The notes: generated by a model from the letters alone, not told the origin. A stretch of 64,000 nt of DNA from Methylocystis silviterrae (GCF_013350005.1 NZ_JABVWW010000005.1:62001-126000); one strand, 5' to 3'. Numbered from the stretch's first letter, positions 48,159 through 56,818 are shown. Translations and numbers: made by a program.

Positions 48159-48799
48159 CGCAATCAACCATCGTCAAAATCTGCGGTCTTTCCTCGCCCG
48201 AGACGCTTCTCGCGGCGATCGGAGCCGGCGCGGACATGGCGGGCTTTGTCTTTTTCGAGAAAAGTCCGCGCCATATCGACCTCGAGACCGCCCGCACCCT
48301 CGGGCGCCTCGCCAGCGAGCGGGTCAGCAAAGTCGCGCTCACCGTCGACGCTGACGACGCCGCGCTCCAGGACATCATCGACGCGCTCGCGCCCGACTAT
48401 CTCCAGCTTCACGGAAGTGAGACGCCGGCGCGGGTCGCCGAGGTGAAGGCGTGCTTCGGCCTGCCGGTCATCAAGGCGGCGGGCGTCGCGACGTCCGGCG
48501 ATGTCGAGGCGGCGCGCGCCTATGAAGACGTCGCCGACGTCATTCTGTTCGACGCCAAGCCCGCGCCGTACGCAGCGGTTCCCGGCGGCGCCGGCGTCGC
48601 TTTCGACTGGTCTCTGCTGCGCGGCGTCGCTGCGAAACATTGGATGCTTTCGGGAGGGCTTACTCCCGAGAATGTGGCGGAAGCGATGCGCCTCACCGGC
48701 GCCCGCGCGGTGGACGTCTCTTCCGGCGTCGAGCGCGAACGCGGCGTCAAGGACGCGGCGAAGATTGCAGCCTTCCTGGCCGCTGCTCGGCTTTCATAG
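48155..48799 (+). CDS. trpF: Phosphoribosylanthranilate isomerase
   Basis: 214 residues. Third step of tryptophan synthesis. Seen: TIVKICGLSSPETL with the catalytic Cys, ADMAGFVFFEKSPRHID, LTVDADDAALQDII with the catalytic Asp, LQLHGSETPARV and WMLSGGLTPENVAEAM. Length is normal. The ATG is inside the arm of a palindromic repeat and no good ribosome site precedes it. trpB follows 48 bases later. Confidence 0.95.
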   Translation: MTQSTIVKICGLSSPETLLAAIGAGADMAGFVFFEKSPRHIDLETARTLGRLASERVSKVALTVDADDAALQDIIDALAPDYLQLHGSETPARVAEVKACFGLPVIKAAGVATSGDVEAARAYEDVADVILFDAKPAPYAAVPGGAGVAFDWSLLRGVAAKHWMLSGGLTPENVAEAMRLTGARAVDVSSGVERERGVKDAAKIAAFLAAARLS

Positions 48800-48847
48800 C
48801 GGCGCGCCAAGGTCTAATAAGGCCGAAATCTCTTCCGAGGATCGCAA

Positions 48848-50086
48848 GTGAACAAGCCGATTCCCAATTCCTTCCGCGCCGGCCCGGATGAAAATGGCCG
48901 CTTCGGCATTTTCGGCGGGCGTTTCGTCGCCGAAACGCTGATGCCGCTCGTACTTGATCTCGAAGAGGCGTACGAGAAGACGAAGATCGATCCGGCTTTT
49001 CATGAGGAGCTCACGAGCCTCCACAAGCACTATGTCGGGCGCCCCTCGCCGCTCTATTTCGCCGAGCGCATCACCGACTATGTGCGGGAGCGCGCGGGCG
49101 AGGGCAAAGGCGCCAAGGTCTATTTCAAGCGCGACGAGCTCAACCACACCGGCGCGCATAAGATCAACAATGTGCTCGGGCAGATTCTGCTCGCGCGGCG
49201 CATGGGCAAGAAGCGCATCATCGCCGAGACGGGCGCCGGCCAGCATGGCGTCGCCACCGCCACCGCCTGCGCGCGCTTTGGACTCGACTGCGTCGTCTAT
49301 ATGGGCGCGGTCGACGTCGAGCGGCAAAAGCCCAACGTCTTCCGCATGAAGATGCTCGGCGCCGAAGTCATTCCCGTGCAGTCGGGCGCGCGGACATTAA
49401 AAGACGCGATGAACGAGGCGCTGCGCGACTGGGTGACGAATGTCGCCGACACTTTCTACTGCATCGGCACGGCGGCGGGGCCGCATCCCTATCCGGCGAT
49501 GGTGCGCGACTTCCAGTCGATCATCGGCAATGAGACGCGCGTGCAGATGCAGGAGATGGAGGGGCGGCTTCCTGATTCGCTCGTCGCCTGCATCGGCGGC
49601 GGCTCCAACGCCATCGGCCTGTTTCATCCGTTTCTCGACGACGCCAGCGTTGAAATCTTCGGCGTCGAGGCTGCGGGCCATGGCGTCAATGTGCCGAACG
49701 GCCATGCGGCGTCGCTGACCGGCGGGCGTCCGGGCGTGCTGCATGGCAACCGCACTTATCTGTTGATGGACGACGACGGCCAGATTCTCGAAGGCCATTC
49801 GATTTCGGCGGGGCTGGATTACCCTGGCATCGGGCCGGAACATTCCTGGCTGCATGAGATCGGCCGCGTGAAATATCTGAACGCCACCGATCAGGAGGCG
49901 CTGAACGCTTTTCAGCTCTGTTCGAAGCTCGAGGGGATCATCCCGGCGCTCGAGCCCTCTCACGCGCTGGCGAAAGTGTTCGAACTCGCGGCGCAGAAGC
50001 CGCGCGATCATCTGATGGTGATGAATATGTGCGGCCGCGGCGACAAGGATATTTTCACCGTCGCCGAGCATCTCGGCGGGATGTGA
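48848..50086 (+). CDS. trpB: Tryptophan synthase beta subunit
   Basis: 412 residues from a GTG at 48848. Condenses indole with serine. Seen: [15 protein letters not shown] at the N-terminus, the PLP-lysine motif [41 protein letters not shown] for the phosphate and the C-terminal [12 protein letters not shown]. All as expected for TrpB1. Normally trpA follows trpB; here a palindromic repeat and a minus-strand gene follow instead, so trpA lies elsewhere. Confidence 0.97.
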   Translation: MNKPIPNSFRAGPDENGRFGIFGGRFVAETLMPLVLDLEEAYEKTKIDPAFHEELTSLHKHYVGRPSPLYFAERITDYVRERAGEGKGAKVYFKRDELNHTGAHKINNVLGQILLARRMGKKRIIAETGAGQHGVATATACARFGLDCVVYMGAVDVERQKPNVFRMKMLGAEVIPVQSGARTLKDAMNEALRDWVTNVADTFYCIGTAAGPHPYPAMVRDFQSIIGNETRVQMQEMEGRLPDSLVACIGGGSNAIGLFHPFLDDASVEIFGVEAAGHGVNVPNGHAASLTGGRPGVLHGNRTYLLMDDDGQILEGHSISAGLDYPGIGPEHSWLHEIGRVKYLNATDQEALNAFQLCSKLEGIIPALEPSHALAKVFELAAQKPRDHLMVMNMCGRGDKDIFTVAEHLGGM

Positions 50087-50099
50087 AGGGGGGCGGGAA

Positions 50100-50201
50100 C
50101 CCTCTCCCGCTTGCGGGAGAGGGTGTCACGCGGAACGCGTGACGGCCCTCATCCGACCCTCGCTACGCGAGGGCCACCTTCTCCCGCAAGCGGGAGAAGG
50201 G
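50100..50201. repeat. Palindromic repeat downstream of trpB
   Basis: Inverted arms ccctctcccgcttgcgggag and ctcccgcaagcgggagaagg with inner stems (gtcacgcg/cgcgtgac and ccctcgctacgcgaggg). It is a member of the CTCTCCC/GGGAGAGG class also found inside the DUF1624 gene and, as a variant, inside ileS. It fills the gap between the two convergent genes. Confidence 0.88.
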
Positions 50202-50211
50202 AAGCGCGCCC

Positions 50212-51159
50212 TCATTCATTGCCCCGCGCCACGCATCTTTGCGCGATCTCGTTGAGCCTTCGTCCGCGCTCGACCTCATCGGTCACGCCGGCGAGCGCCT
50301 TGCTGCTGATCGCTTCCCGCGCCGTGCACGCACAGGCGTCGTGGCATATTTTTCCTTCGCCGCCCTCATTCATGCAGCGCGCTTCGCATGAGGCGATGAA
50401 TTCCGTCGCCTCGACCGCGGGCGGAATGAAATAGGCGAGGCCCATAAGGAGCGCGAAGAGCGCCGGCTGATGCGCGAGATAGATGAGCAGGCTGTGCCGG
50501 CCGAGGAAGGGAAGCCATTCCCTCTTAGCTGGTGTGGGGAGAGGGTTAGCGCCCTCGCTGCTCACGCCAAGCCTCTCGCCGTAAACGGGGAGAGAGAGCT
50601 TTCCCGCCGCGACGCCGAGAAGCAGCGCGCCGGCCCAGGGAAAGAGCGGACGCCAGTCCTGGGTCATCGGCTCGCTGGTCGAAAGCCCGATCCATTGCAG
50701 CCAATCGGCGTTGAAGGCGGACGACGCGAAGAACTCCCCGCCTATCAGGAAAAAGGCGCCGCAAGCGAATGCTGCTGGCCATGGCGCGAAAAGAAACGGT
50801 ACGGCGATCAGACTGGCGACCGCGATGCAATGCAGAATGCCGAAGAACACAAAAGCGTTGGGAAAGAGCGCATAGGTGCCGGCCGTCACCAGCGCCGCCG
50901 CGGCGCCGATGAGCGCGAAGCGGCGCCAAAAGGCCGGCCAGCGCATTGAATCGCGATTCGCCAGGACCAGCGCCACGCCGGCGATGAAGAGAAAGGCGAA
51001 GGCGATCGAATGGCCGAATATTTTGACGGGCGCCGACCAGGGGAGATTGGCCGGCGCATAGCCGAAATGCGCGAGATCCCAGATGACGTGAAAAACCACC
51101 ATCGCCAGGACGGCGATCCCGCGCGCCGCGTCGAGCGCCCACCATCGGCCCTGACTCAT
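50212..51159 (-). CDS. DUF1624 / HGSNAT-like membrane acyltransferase with repeat insertion and Cys-rich tail
   Basis: 315 residues. Seen: about seven membrane helices; the family N-terminus RWWALDAARGIAVLAMVVFH and WRRFALIGAAAALVTAGTY, and LGRHSLLIYLAHQPALFAL, of heparan-alpha-glucosaminide acetyltransferase-like proteins. Residues 188-211 (LSLPVYGERLG and following) are encoded by a palindromic repeat. The C-terminal tail carries C258-x3-C262-x9-C272-x3-C276-x1-C278. The ATG overlaps the stop of the upstream gene on this strand (51156-51159). Substrate unknown. Confidence 0.85.
   Translation of the reverse strand: MSQGRWWALDAARGIAVLAMVVFHVIWDLAHFGYAPANLPWSAPVKIFGHSIAFAFLFIAGVALVLANRDSMRWPAFWRRFALIGAAAALVTAGTYALFPNAFVFFGILHCIAVASLIAVPFLFAPWPAAFACGAFFLIGGEFFASSAFNADWLQWIGLSTSEPMTQDWRPLFPWAGALLLGVAAGKLSLPVYGERLGVSSEGANPLPTPAKREWLPFLGRHSLLIYLAHQPALFALLMGLAYFIPPAVEATEFIASCEARCMNEGGEGKICHDACACTAREAISSKALAGVTDEVERGRRLNEIAQRCVARGNE
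50528..50600. repeat. Palindromic repeat inside the DUF1624 gene
   Basis: ggtgtggggagagggttagc and cgtaaacggggagag with intervening GC stems belong to the same family as the element after trpB. On the minus strand it reads as LSLPVYGERLGV and following, about 24 residues, without stops or frame loss. In this family the equivalent place is a short loop between helices. Confidence 0.82.
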
Positions 51160-52136
51160 CGGCGCGCGGACGCCGGCGGCGCGCCCTGGAATTTGCCGAA
51201 CACCATGTCGGGCGCCGAAAGATTATGGCGCGACGGCAGATGGCGGCCGACCCACACTTCTGCCGCGCTTGCGCCAGGAAAGCGAATGACGGGCGCTTCC
51301 TCCCAACTCTTCCCGCGCTTGCTGCGCCAGGCGACGATGGCGGCGTCGCTCATCGTCTCCATGGCGTACATCGACCGCAGCGCCGCGAAGGGCGATCCAT
51401 TCGGCATCGCCTGACTGAAGGAGACGTCAAGCGTTATCCGGTCCTGATCGACGCTCTTGATCGAGAGGCGGCCTTCGCCGCCGCGCCTGAATTTGAGGAT
51501 CAGGCTGCGCGATTGAGGCTCGAAGACGATTTCCTCAATATCGACGATCGGCCGCTCCTGCGTCTCGACCGGCCCGACGAGAAAGGACGAGCCGTAAGCC
51601 GTCCAGCGCATGTCGTCGAAGGGCAGCGGCCGCGCCCGCCAATAGCCGTCGGGCGGGTAGAGCACCATGATCTCTTCCGCGCGCTCGCGGCGCCACATCC
51701 AGAGCTGGATCAGATGGAAGCCGTGCTCGACGGAATCGCCGACGCGGATCGGCACGTCGTTGGGGCGCCAGAAGGAGGGAAAGGTGTAACCCGTCAGCCA
51801 GAATTCCGGCGTCTCCCAAAAGGTCTTGCGGCGCGCTTGCGAAAACGCCTTGGGGTCCACGGTGAAATCGCAGCTCGACCAGTCGGGCGCCCAGCGATCC
51901 GAGGCGATGGTGTTGATGTAGGAGGGGTGCACCGCCTGGATTTGCAGACTGCGCACGCGCGGCGAGATGAAGTCGAGCTCGACATTGTCCTTCTCGGCGC
52001 AGAGCTCCGGCGCCGAATTGTTCTCGACGCGAACTTGCAACTCTTCGGCTGGTTCGGGAAGCTCCGCCGAGGCTGAGCCGGCGAAGGCCAAGCCGCCGGC
52101 TCCCAAAAGAAAGCGGCGGCGATCGAATATCGTCAA
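51156..52136 (-). CDS. Tat-exported protein of unknown function
   Basis: 326 residues from a TTG at 52136. Seen: twin-Arg signal FDRRRFLLGAGGLAFAGSASA, so export folded to the periplasm is likely, then a domain with many aromatic residues (YINTIASDRWAPDWSSCDFT, GFHLIQLWMWRRERAEEIMV) and a C-terminal half rich in beta strands. AGGGA lies eight bases before this TTG; another TTG at 52178 would add 14 residues before the twin-Arg. I do not recognise a family with confidence. The downstream DUF1624 gene overlaps its stop by four bases, suggesting a shared surface-related function. Confidence 0.75.
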   Translation of the reverse strand: MTIFDRRRFLLGAGGLAFAGSASAELPEPAEELQVRVENNSAPELCAEKDNVELDFISPRVRSLQIQAVHPSYINTIASDRWAPDWSSCDFTVDPKAFSQARRKTFWETPEFWLTGYTFPSFWRPNDVPIRVGDSVEHGFHLIQLWMWRRERAEEIMVLYPPDGYWRARPLPFDDMRWTAYGSSFLVGPVETQERPIVDIEEIVFEPQSRSLILKFRRGGEGRLSIKSVDQDRITLDVSFSQAMPNGSPFAALRSMYAMETMSDAAIVAWRSKRGKSWEEAPVIRFPGASAAEVWVGRHLPSRHNLSAPDMVFGKFQGAPPASARR

Positions 52137-52261
52137 GCGGAGATTCCCTGTTGCTTTTGAGGTCCTTATCGCGCGCAAAGGAAGCGCGGCAAGCGTCGCG
52201 ATCCATTAACGGGCCGCAAAAGGCGAAAACAAGGAGTGGGCCCGCCCGGCTCGGACAGGCT

Positions 52262-52380
52262 TAGAGCAGGCTCCGAAAAAGTTGACGGACTTTTTCGATG
52301 AGAACCTGCTCCAACATTTTGATTTTGAGCGATTCCTTATCGGTCACATGATTCGATGTGATCGGGAAGCGCTCTCTAGG
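52262..52380. repeat. Two-part nested palindromic repeat (REP-like), copy 3
   Basis: First part: GAGCAGG...CCTGCTC with inner CGAAAAAGT...ACTTTTTCG, the nested plan of the 9408 element. Second part: gagcgattccttatcggtca and catgattcgatgtgatcggg with agcgctc, an inverted pair similar to the 31013 element. It lies between the Tat-protein gene and the YkuD gene. Confidence 0.85.
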
Positions 52381-52383
52381 CGT

Positions 52384-52935
52384 TCAGAACAGGCCGCCGC
52401 CAAAGAGGGCGGCGAAGGGATCGGCGACTGCGTATCCATCGCCATAGGAATGACGCCCGCGCGACGCCGCATAGGCGACCCTGCCGCCCCGCCGCGCGCT
52501 GGCGTAGTATTGGCCGTGTGGCGGCGAGCCGGTGATCGAAATGCGGCCGCCTTCATTCCGCACCATTTGATACAGCATCGCCGCGTGGCCGGGCGACAGG
52601 CGCACGCAGCCATGCGAAGCTGGCCGGCCGAGCATCCCAGTCGCATAAGACCCGTGAATCGCATAGCCGCCGCGGAAAAAGATCGAGTGGGGCATGGGCG
52701 ACATGTGATACTTTCGCGAATAATGCATGGGCTGCAAGCCGGTCGGCGCAAACGAGCCGCGCGGTGTAGAATAGCCCGCGCGGGCCGTCGACACCGGCCA
52801 CGAATAGCTGCCCGACGAAGACTGCACATGCATGGTCTGCGTCGAAAGATTGATGTGGATGTGGGCGGCGGCGTTCGCCGCGCTCGCCCACGCAAACGGA
52901 CAAAGAATGAAAGGAAGGATGACGGGAATACGCAT
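52384..52935 (-). CDS. L,D-transpeptidase (YkuD domain)
   Basis: 183 residues. Makes 3-3 peptidoglycan crosslinks or attaches proteins to the wall. Seen: signal peptide (IPVILPFILCPFAWASAANA), then the YkuD core with SYSWPVSTARAGYSTPRGSF, AIHGSYATGMLGRPASHGCVR and LSPGHAAMLYQMV; the H-x15-17-S-H-G-C-x-R active-site pattern is intact. The tail is Gly/Ser/Arg/Tyr-rich. Together with MepA 160 bases away (divergent) it forms a cell-wall pair. Confidence 0.92.
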   Translation of the reverse strand: MRIPVILPFILCPFAWASAANAAAHIHINLSTQTMHVQSSSGSYSWPVSTARAGYSTPRGSFAPTGLQPMHYSRKYHMSPMPHSIFFRGGYAIHGSYATGMLGRPASHGCVRLSPGHAAMLYQMVRNEGGRISITGSPPHGQYYASARRGGRVAYAASRGRHSYGDGYAVADPFAALFGGGLF

Positions 52936-53093
52936 GACGGACTCCTAACCTAACGCACAAGCGGCCTCGCCGGCGTTTCTGCTGTGGCTTGGCGCTCCAT
53001 AAAACTAAATGAAGCGGTAAGCTTTCCCGGCAAGGATGAATCGCAAACCTTTGCGCCGGAGACGCGCACTTCGCGAATGGGGGCGAAACGCCC

Positions 53094-54044
53094 ATGACGA
53101 CAAATTCGATATTGCGCGCGCTGCGCGTGGCGCTGTTCGCCTTAGCAGGCTTGGCGTCCTTGACGGCGCTGGCGACGACAGATGGCGCTCTGGCGCAGGA
53201 TAGGGGCACGCTCGATCCAAAGCCGCTGCCGCCGCTCGCCAATCCCTCCAGTCCGGTGACGCCGGCGCGAGAGCTGTTTGGCCGCGCGCACGCCGCGGCG
53301 CCGCTCCATCCCGATCCGATCGGCTTCTATTCGCGCGGCTGTCTCGCGGGCGGCGAGCCGCTGCCGATCAACGGCGCCCACTGGCAGGTCATGCGGCTGT
53401 CGCGCAACCGCAATTGGGGACATCCCAATCTCATCGCCTTCTTGAAGCATTTCTCGTCGAAAGCGGCGCGCGAATCGGGCTGGCCGGGCCTGCTCGTCGG
53501 CGATCTGTCGCAACCGCGCGGCGGGCCGATGCTCTCTGGCCACGCGTCGCATCAGATCGGGCTCGACGCCGACATCTGGTTCACGCCGATGCCCAATCGC
53601 GAATTAACGCGCGAGGAGCGCGAAGAGCTGATGTCGACGGACGTGGTGCGCGACGATCGGCTCGACGTCCGCCCCGAGGTCTGGAGCGCGGGCCACATCG
53701 CCGTGATCCGCGCGGCGGCGATGGAGCCGGCCGTGCAGCGCATCTTCGTCAACGCCGCGATCAAACGCGCGTTATGCCGCTCGGCGCAGGGCGAAAGCTG
53801 GATGCACAAGGTGCGGCCGATGTGGGGCCACAACTACCATTTCCACATCCGGCTTCACTGCCCGAACGGCTCCAACTGCCGCGATCAGGACCCGACTCCC
53901 GCCGGCGACGGCTGCGACGCCTCGCTCGCCTGGTGGTTTAAGGATGAGGTTCTGCGCCCGAGAACGCCGGGCGGCAAGAGCTGGCCCCCGATGACCATGG
54001 CGGGATTGCCGTCAGCCTGCCGCGAGGTTTTGCGCGCGCAATAG
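53094..54044 (+). CDS. mepA: Penicillin-insensitive murein endopeptidase MepA
   Basis: 316 residues. Zinc endopeptidase that cuts D-Ala-mDAP crosslinks in the periplasm. Seen: signal peptide (LRVALFALAGLASLTALATT), PARELFGRAHAAAPLH, GHPNLIAFLKHFS, the zinc motif SGHASHQIGLDADIWF and the second zinc His cluster WGHNYHFHIRLHCP, followed by Cys pairs (CPNGSNC, CDASL) as in MepA. Length agrees with the family. The MsrA gene converges with it. Confidence 0.94.
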   Translation: MTTNSILRALRVALFALAGLASLTALATTDGALAQDRGTLDPKPLPPLANPSSPVTPARELFGRAHAAAPLHPDPIGFYSRGCLAGGEPLPINGAHWQVMRLSRNRNWGHPNLIAFLKHFSSKAARESGWPGLLVGDLSQPRGGPMLSGHASHQIGLDADIWFTPMPNRELTREEREELMSTDVVRDDRLDVRPEVWSAGHIAVIRAAAMEPAVQRIFVNAAIKRALCRSAQGESWMHKVRPMWGHNYHFHIRLHCPNGSNCRDQDPTPAGDGCDASLAWWFKDEVLRPRTPGGKSWPPMTMAGLPSACREVLRAQ

Positions 54045-54047
54045 GCC

Positions 54048-54695
54048 TCAGTCGCATGAGCCGAGCGGGCAGGCGATGCCGGTTCCGCCCAGTCCGCAGT
54101 AGCCGCCGGGATTTTTGGCGAGATACTGCTGGTGATGCTCTTCGGCGTAATAAAACGGCGGGTTCTCTCGGATTTCCGTCGTGATCACGCCCAGGCCCGC
54201 CTGCGTCAATACGCGTTGATACATGGCGAGCGACTCCTTCGCGGCGGCGAGCTGTTCCGGCGTCGAGACATAGATGGCCGAGCGATATTGCGTGCCGGCG
54301 TCATTGCCCTGGCGCATGCCCTGCGTCGGGTCATGGCCCTCCCAGAAGATGCGCAACAGCTGTTCGAAGGTCATCGCCGGCGGCTGGTAGACGACGCGCA
54401 CCACCTCCGCATGGCCGGTGCGGCCGCTGCAGACGTCCTCATAGGTGGGATTTTTCGTCACGCCGCCGGCGTAGCCGACCGCCGTCACATAGACGCCGTC
54501 GCCGGCCTGCCAGAATTTGCGCTCCGCGCCCCAAAAGCAGCCCATGCCGAAGAGGACCTGTTCGGACCCCAGCGGAAACGGCGGATCGAGCGGCCGCCCG
54601 TTGACGAAATGGCGCGTCCCATGCGCCACCGGCGTTTCGCGGTCGGGAATGGGCCCGAGCAGTTTGGAAAGACCGAGTTCGTCGAAGATCGTCAT
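54048..54695 (-). CDS. msrA: Peptide methionine sulfoxide reductase MsrA
   Basis: 215 residues. Repairs Met-S-sulfoxide. Seen: catalytic [42 protein letters not shown], and [22 protein letters not shown]-terminal resolving Cys residues in [19 protein letters not shown]. The N-terminus has an extension ([17 protein letters not shown]) typical of many MsrA1 proteins, from the ATG at 54695. It starts cleanly after the small membrane gene on the same strand. Confidence 0.95.
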   Translation of the reverse strand: MTIFDELGLSKLLGPIPDRETPVAHGTRHFVNGRPLDPPFPLGSEQVLFGMGCFWGAERKFWQAGDGVYVTAVGYAGGVTKNPTYEDVCSGRTGHAEVVRVVYQPPAMTFEQLLRIFWEGHDPTQGMRQGNDAGTQYRSAIYVSTPEQLAAAKESLAMYQRVLTQAGLGVITTEIRENPPFYYAEEHHQQYLAKNPGGYCGLGGTGIACPLGSCD

Positions 54696-54727
54696 GGCGC
54701 CGATATAGTGTGGCGGCTCGAGGGAAA

Positions 54728-55045
54728 CTAGCGGCGGGCGTAATAGAGAGGCGCCGAGCGCCGGTGGCTGAGCAGGATCAGCAAGGCCCCGACGCCGCCG
54801 AAGGCGACGCTGACCGGCGCCAGCATCAGCGTGGTTAGAACCGGGTCCCACAGGAAGCCAGATACATTCTCGACGCTCGACTGCAGCGACTGATAGAGGC
54901 TAGGAAACACTGCTGACGTTCCCCTGCTGATGCTCGTCACCATGACGCGGCCGGCGGCGATCGAGCGCGTGCCGTCGACGATGAGGGCGATGAAGCCGCC
55001 AGCGAGCAAGAGAAGGCCGATCAGTCGGATGAGGAGTCGCAGCAT
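54728..55045 (-). CDS. Small inner-membrane protein (PetM-like annotation in relatives)
   Basis: 105 residues from the ATG at 55045, with GAAGAGACC upstream. Seen: [32 protein letters not shown], a first helix with positive N-terminus, and a second helix near the C-terminus ([20 protein letters not shown]), ending [11 protein letters not shown]. Similar small proteins in Hyphomicrobiales are often labelled PetM-like cytochrome b6f subunit 7, a name I regard as unproven. It lies 33 bases before msrA on the same strand. Confidence 0.7.
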   Translation of the reverse strand: MLRLLIRLIGLLLLAGGFIALIVDGTRSIAAGRVMVTSISRGTSAVFPSLYQSLQSSVENVSGFLWDPVLTTLMLAPVSVAFGGVGALLILLSHRRSAPLYYARR

Positions 55046-55170
55046 GGTCTCTTCGTGCGAACGTAAATGTTGCGATGGCGAAAAAGCGTGGGGAGAATAG
55101 GCGCCGCGGCCGCGTCTGTCCATGCTTGGCGTTGCGTTCCGGTCGCGCGTGAATATAGTGCGCGCTTCGC

Positions 55171-55260
55171 GGAGGGGTGGCCGAGTGGTTGAAGGCGCAC
55201 GCCTGGAAAGTGTGTATGCGGGAAACCGTATCGCGGGTTCGAATCCCGCCCCCTCCGCCA
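55171..55260 (+). tRNA. tRNA-Ser (anticodon GGA)
   Basis: 90 bases including CCA, with the long variable arm of a class II tRNA (gtgtgtatgcgggaaaccgt). Acceptor GGAGGGG pairs with CCCCTCC; anticodon GGA lies in the loop ctGGAaa; T arm gcGGGTTCGAATCccgc. Directly downstream begins an AT-rich tract (atgatttatttttgatataa) and a decayed region, as often seen at tRNA integration sites. Confidence 0.95.
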
Positions 55261-55446
55261 TCATAAAGATGTAAGCATATGATTTATTTTTGATATAATC
55301 ATTTTACAGCGTAAGCGGGGTTACAAATCGTATTACACTTCGGCGCTGTTTGGGCCTCCCCTCCGTCTGGAAGCGCCTGCGTCCTAACATTGATGTGACG
55401 TGCGCCCGCCCAGTGTAAGCTTCCGGCAATTTCCTAGATGTCTGGA

Positions 55447-55784
55447 TTAAACATGGGATTGTCGACCCGCGAATATCTCCTTGAGGAAACCGGTCAGCTG
55501 CGGCGCGTTTCGAGACGGGTCGTTGAAGGCATGCTTTAGGGCCGCGATGCCGTCGGCTCGGAAGTCGCGATTGCGATCGAATGCGATGGGTGCTGGAATC
55601 TCCACGAGCCTCCGAAGCGTCCCACAGCGAAAGCTCGCGCTCGATCTCGCGCACAATTCCTGAACCAAGCAGTGCGTCGCGGTTCGTCGCTCGTGTTTCA
55701 GGGGGTCGTTCACGCTCGATCTGCAGCGTCGGCGTCAAACCGCGCTTCCTGAAGGATTGCGCGAAAATCGGATTGGTTCAGCAT
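55447..55784 (-). pseudogene. Decayed ORF downstream of tRNA-Ser
   Basis: On the minus strand an ATG at 55784 with GGGAGCG upstream opens MLNQSDFRAILQEARFDADA and stops after 24 codons. The next frames carry coding-like pieces (GIVREIERELSLWDASE, then LVEIPAPIAFDRNRDFRA to FLKEIFAGRQSHV ending at 55447), which do not join without frameshifts. Codon use of the last piece looks real. I do not know the parent family; it could also be chance. Confidence 0.3.
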
Positions 55785-56071
55785 ATTCGCTCCCATGTGC
55801 GCGCACTGCGCAAGCGATATGCCCCCGTTCGATAATTATGGGGTGGCGCCATCAATGGCCGAGAGTGACCCTTATCATCCGACTGTCTCGCTTGCCTCAG
55901 CGCGCCCCGGCGCTATTTGGCCGGCGTCGCCACACGTAGCGACGTTCCAATCACCTCTCCCGCGGCTTCACCGTCGCGGGCCTTTTATGGTTCATCCGCT
56001 GGCATCGCGCCGACCCGGATGCGAACGCCCGCCATATCTGGCGGGCGTCGCTTCGTGCGAGCGGCTAGGCC

Positions 56072-56299
56072 TCACCGGCAATTCCACACCCAATGGCCTT
56101 GATCCCACACCCAACAAGGACCGTGAACGTGTCCGCCTCCACCGTAACCATAGTGATCGCTCCAATCCCTGTGCTGATGGCGGCCGTGACCTCCATAGTC
56201 TGGCAAATACCGGCCGTGGTGAAATGTGCCGGCGTGCGCGAACGACACCCACAACGTTGCGGCTGCTAGAATTGCGCCAAGCTTTAGAGTTTTGCGCAT
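56072..56299 (-). CDS. Small His/Gly-rich secreted protein
   Basis: 75 residues. Seen: signal peptide with cleavage after SFAHA (residue 23), a central Gly/His/Tyr-rich stretch (HHGRYLPDYGGHGRHQHRDW, then HYGYGGGGHVHG) and a C-terminal GPCWVWDQGHWVWNCR with two Cys. GGGAGG lies six bases before the ATG. Short secreted proteins ending in C-W-V-W-x-x-x-x-x-V-W-x-C are frequent in Hyphomicrobiales but their role is not known. About nine histidines suggest metal binding, unproven. Confidence 0.7.
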   Translation of the reverse strand: MRKTLKLGAILAAATLWVSFAHAGTFHHGRYLPDYGGHGRHQHRDWSDHYGYGGGGHVHGPCWVWDQGHWVWNCR

Positions 56300-56331
56300 A
56301 GCGTCCTCCCATTCTTCTGATGGAGAGAACT

Positions 56332-56475
56332 ATGGCGCTCGGGATTAATTTGAAGGGCGCGCAGATGGTGGGTGGCGAGTATGCGCTCGGAATGGGTTGT
56401 GTCGCCGCGCGCGTGAATAAGTTCGATATCGGCGATGACGACGCGAGCTTGATTAAGAAGATCGCAGCGGCGTAA
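56332..56475 (+). CDS. Possible small ORF
   Basis: 47 residues, ATG at 56332 preceded by GGAGAGAACT. The frame reads MALGINLKGAQMVGGEYALG, then GMGCVAARVNKFDIGDDDAS and ends IKKIAAA. Only the ribosome site and a balanced composition support it; it starts 32 bases from the divergent secreted-protein gene. Could equally be a fragment of a larger dead gene. Confidence 0.3.
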   Translation: MALGINLKGAQMVGGEYALGMGCVAARVNKFDIGDDDASLIKKIAAA

Positions 56476-56530
56476 CGCTTCAAGCGAGCCACCCGTCGAG
56501 CCTTGGGTCGATTTGCCGACGCCTTCAAGC

Positions 56531-56571
56531 GAAAAGGCGGCCCTGCTCTCGGTCGAAAGCAGGGCCGCCAG
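56531..56571 (-). terminator. Strong intrinsic terminator, minus strand
   Basis: GGCGGCCCTGCT and AGCAGGGCCGCC (56537-56548 and 56558-56569 on the plus strand) form a perfect 12-bp stem with a 9-base loop, followed on the minus strand by TTTT. It lies about 70 bases after the stop of the NepR-like gene and implies that gene is transcribed. Confidence 0.85.
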
Positions 56572-56638
56572 CGAGGCTAGAAGAAGAGTGACGTAGGAAG
56601 GTCGTCTGACGAATAAATTTGGGTCGCTTCGCCCTTCG

Positions 56639-56818
56639 TCAAGCCCCGATTTCCTGCAATCGAACGCGCTGCTCAATTTGCCGCAGGAGCTTCTCCATTG
56701 CGGCTGGCAAAGGCTCGGCGGCGACGCCTGCAAAGATCGCACGCAAGTAGTCAGATATCGTCGCGACCTTCGTAGAGTCGGACAAACGCTGCCCCCCGTT
56801 CATTTTGACCATCAACAC
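56639..56818 (-). CDS. NepR-like anti-sigma factor, orphan
   Basis: 59 residues from a GTG at 56818, with GGAGG eight bases upstream; other starts (GTG 56833, ATG 56812 or 56803) are possible. Seen: the segment ISDYLRAIFAGVAAEPLPAA and LLRQIEQR. It matches the NepR pattern L-R-x-x-(Y/F)-x5-E-P-(V/L)-P-x4-LL-x-x-L/I, the helix pair that grips EcfG sigma factors until PhyR-P displaces it. No phyR or ecfG is beside it, so this would be an accessory NepR. The strong terminator downstream supports a real transcript. Family call rests on this short motif only. Confidence 0.5.
   Translation of the reverse strand: MLMVKMNGGQRLSDSTKVATISDYLRAIFAGVAAEPLPAAMEKLLRQIEQRVRLQEIGA

Noticed and set aside
56284-56742. 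Minus-strand open frame with a hydrophobic stretch resembling a signal peptide
   Set aside because: It starts within the NepR-like gene in another frame and crosses the perfect terminator hairpin, so the hydrophobic stretch is the hairpin translated.
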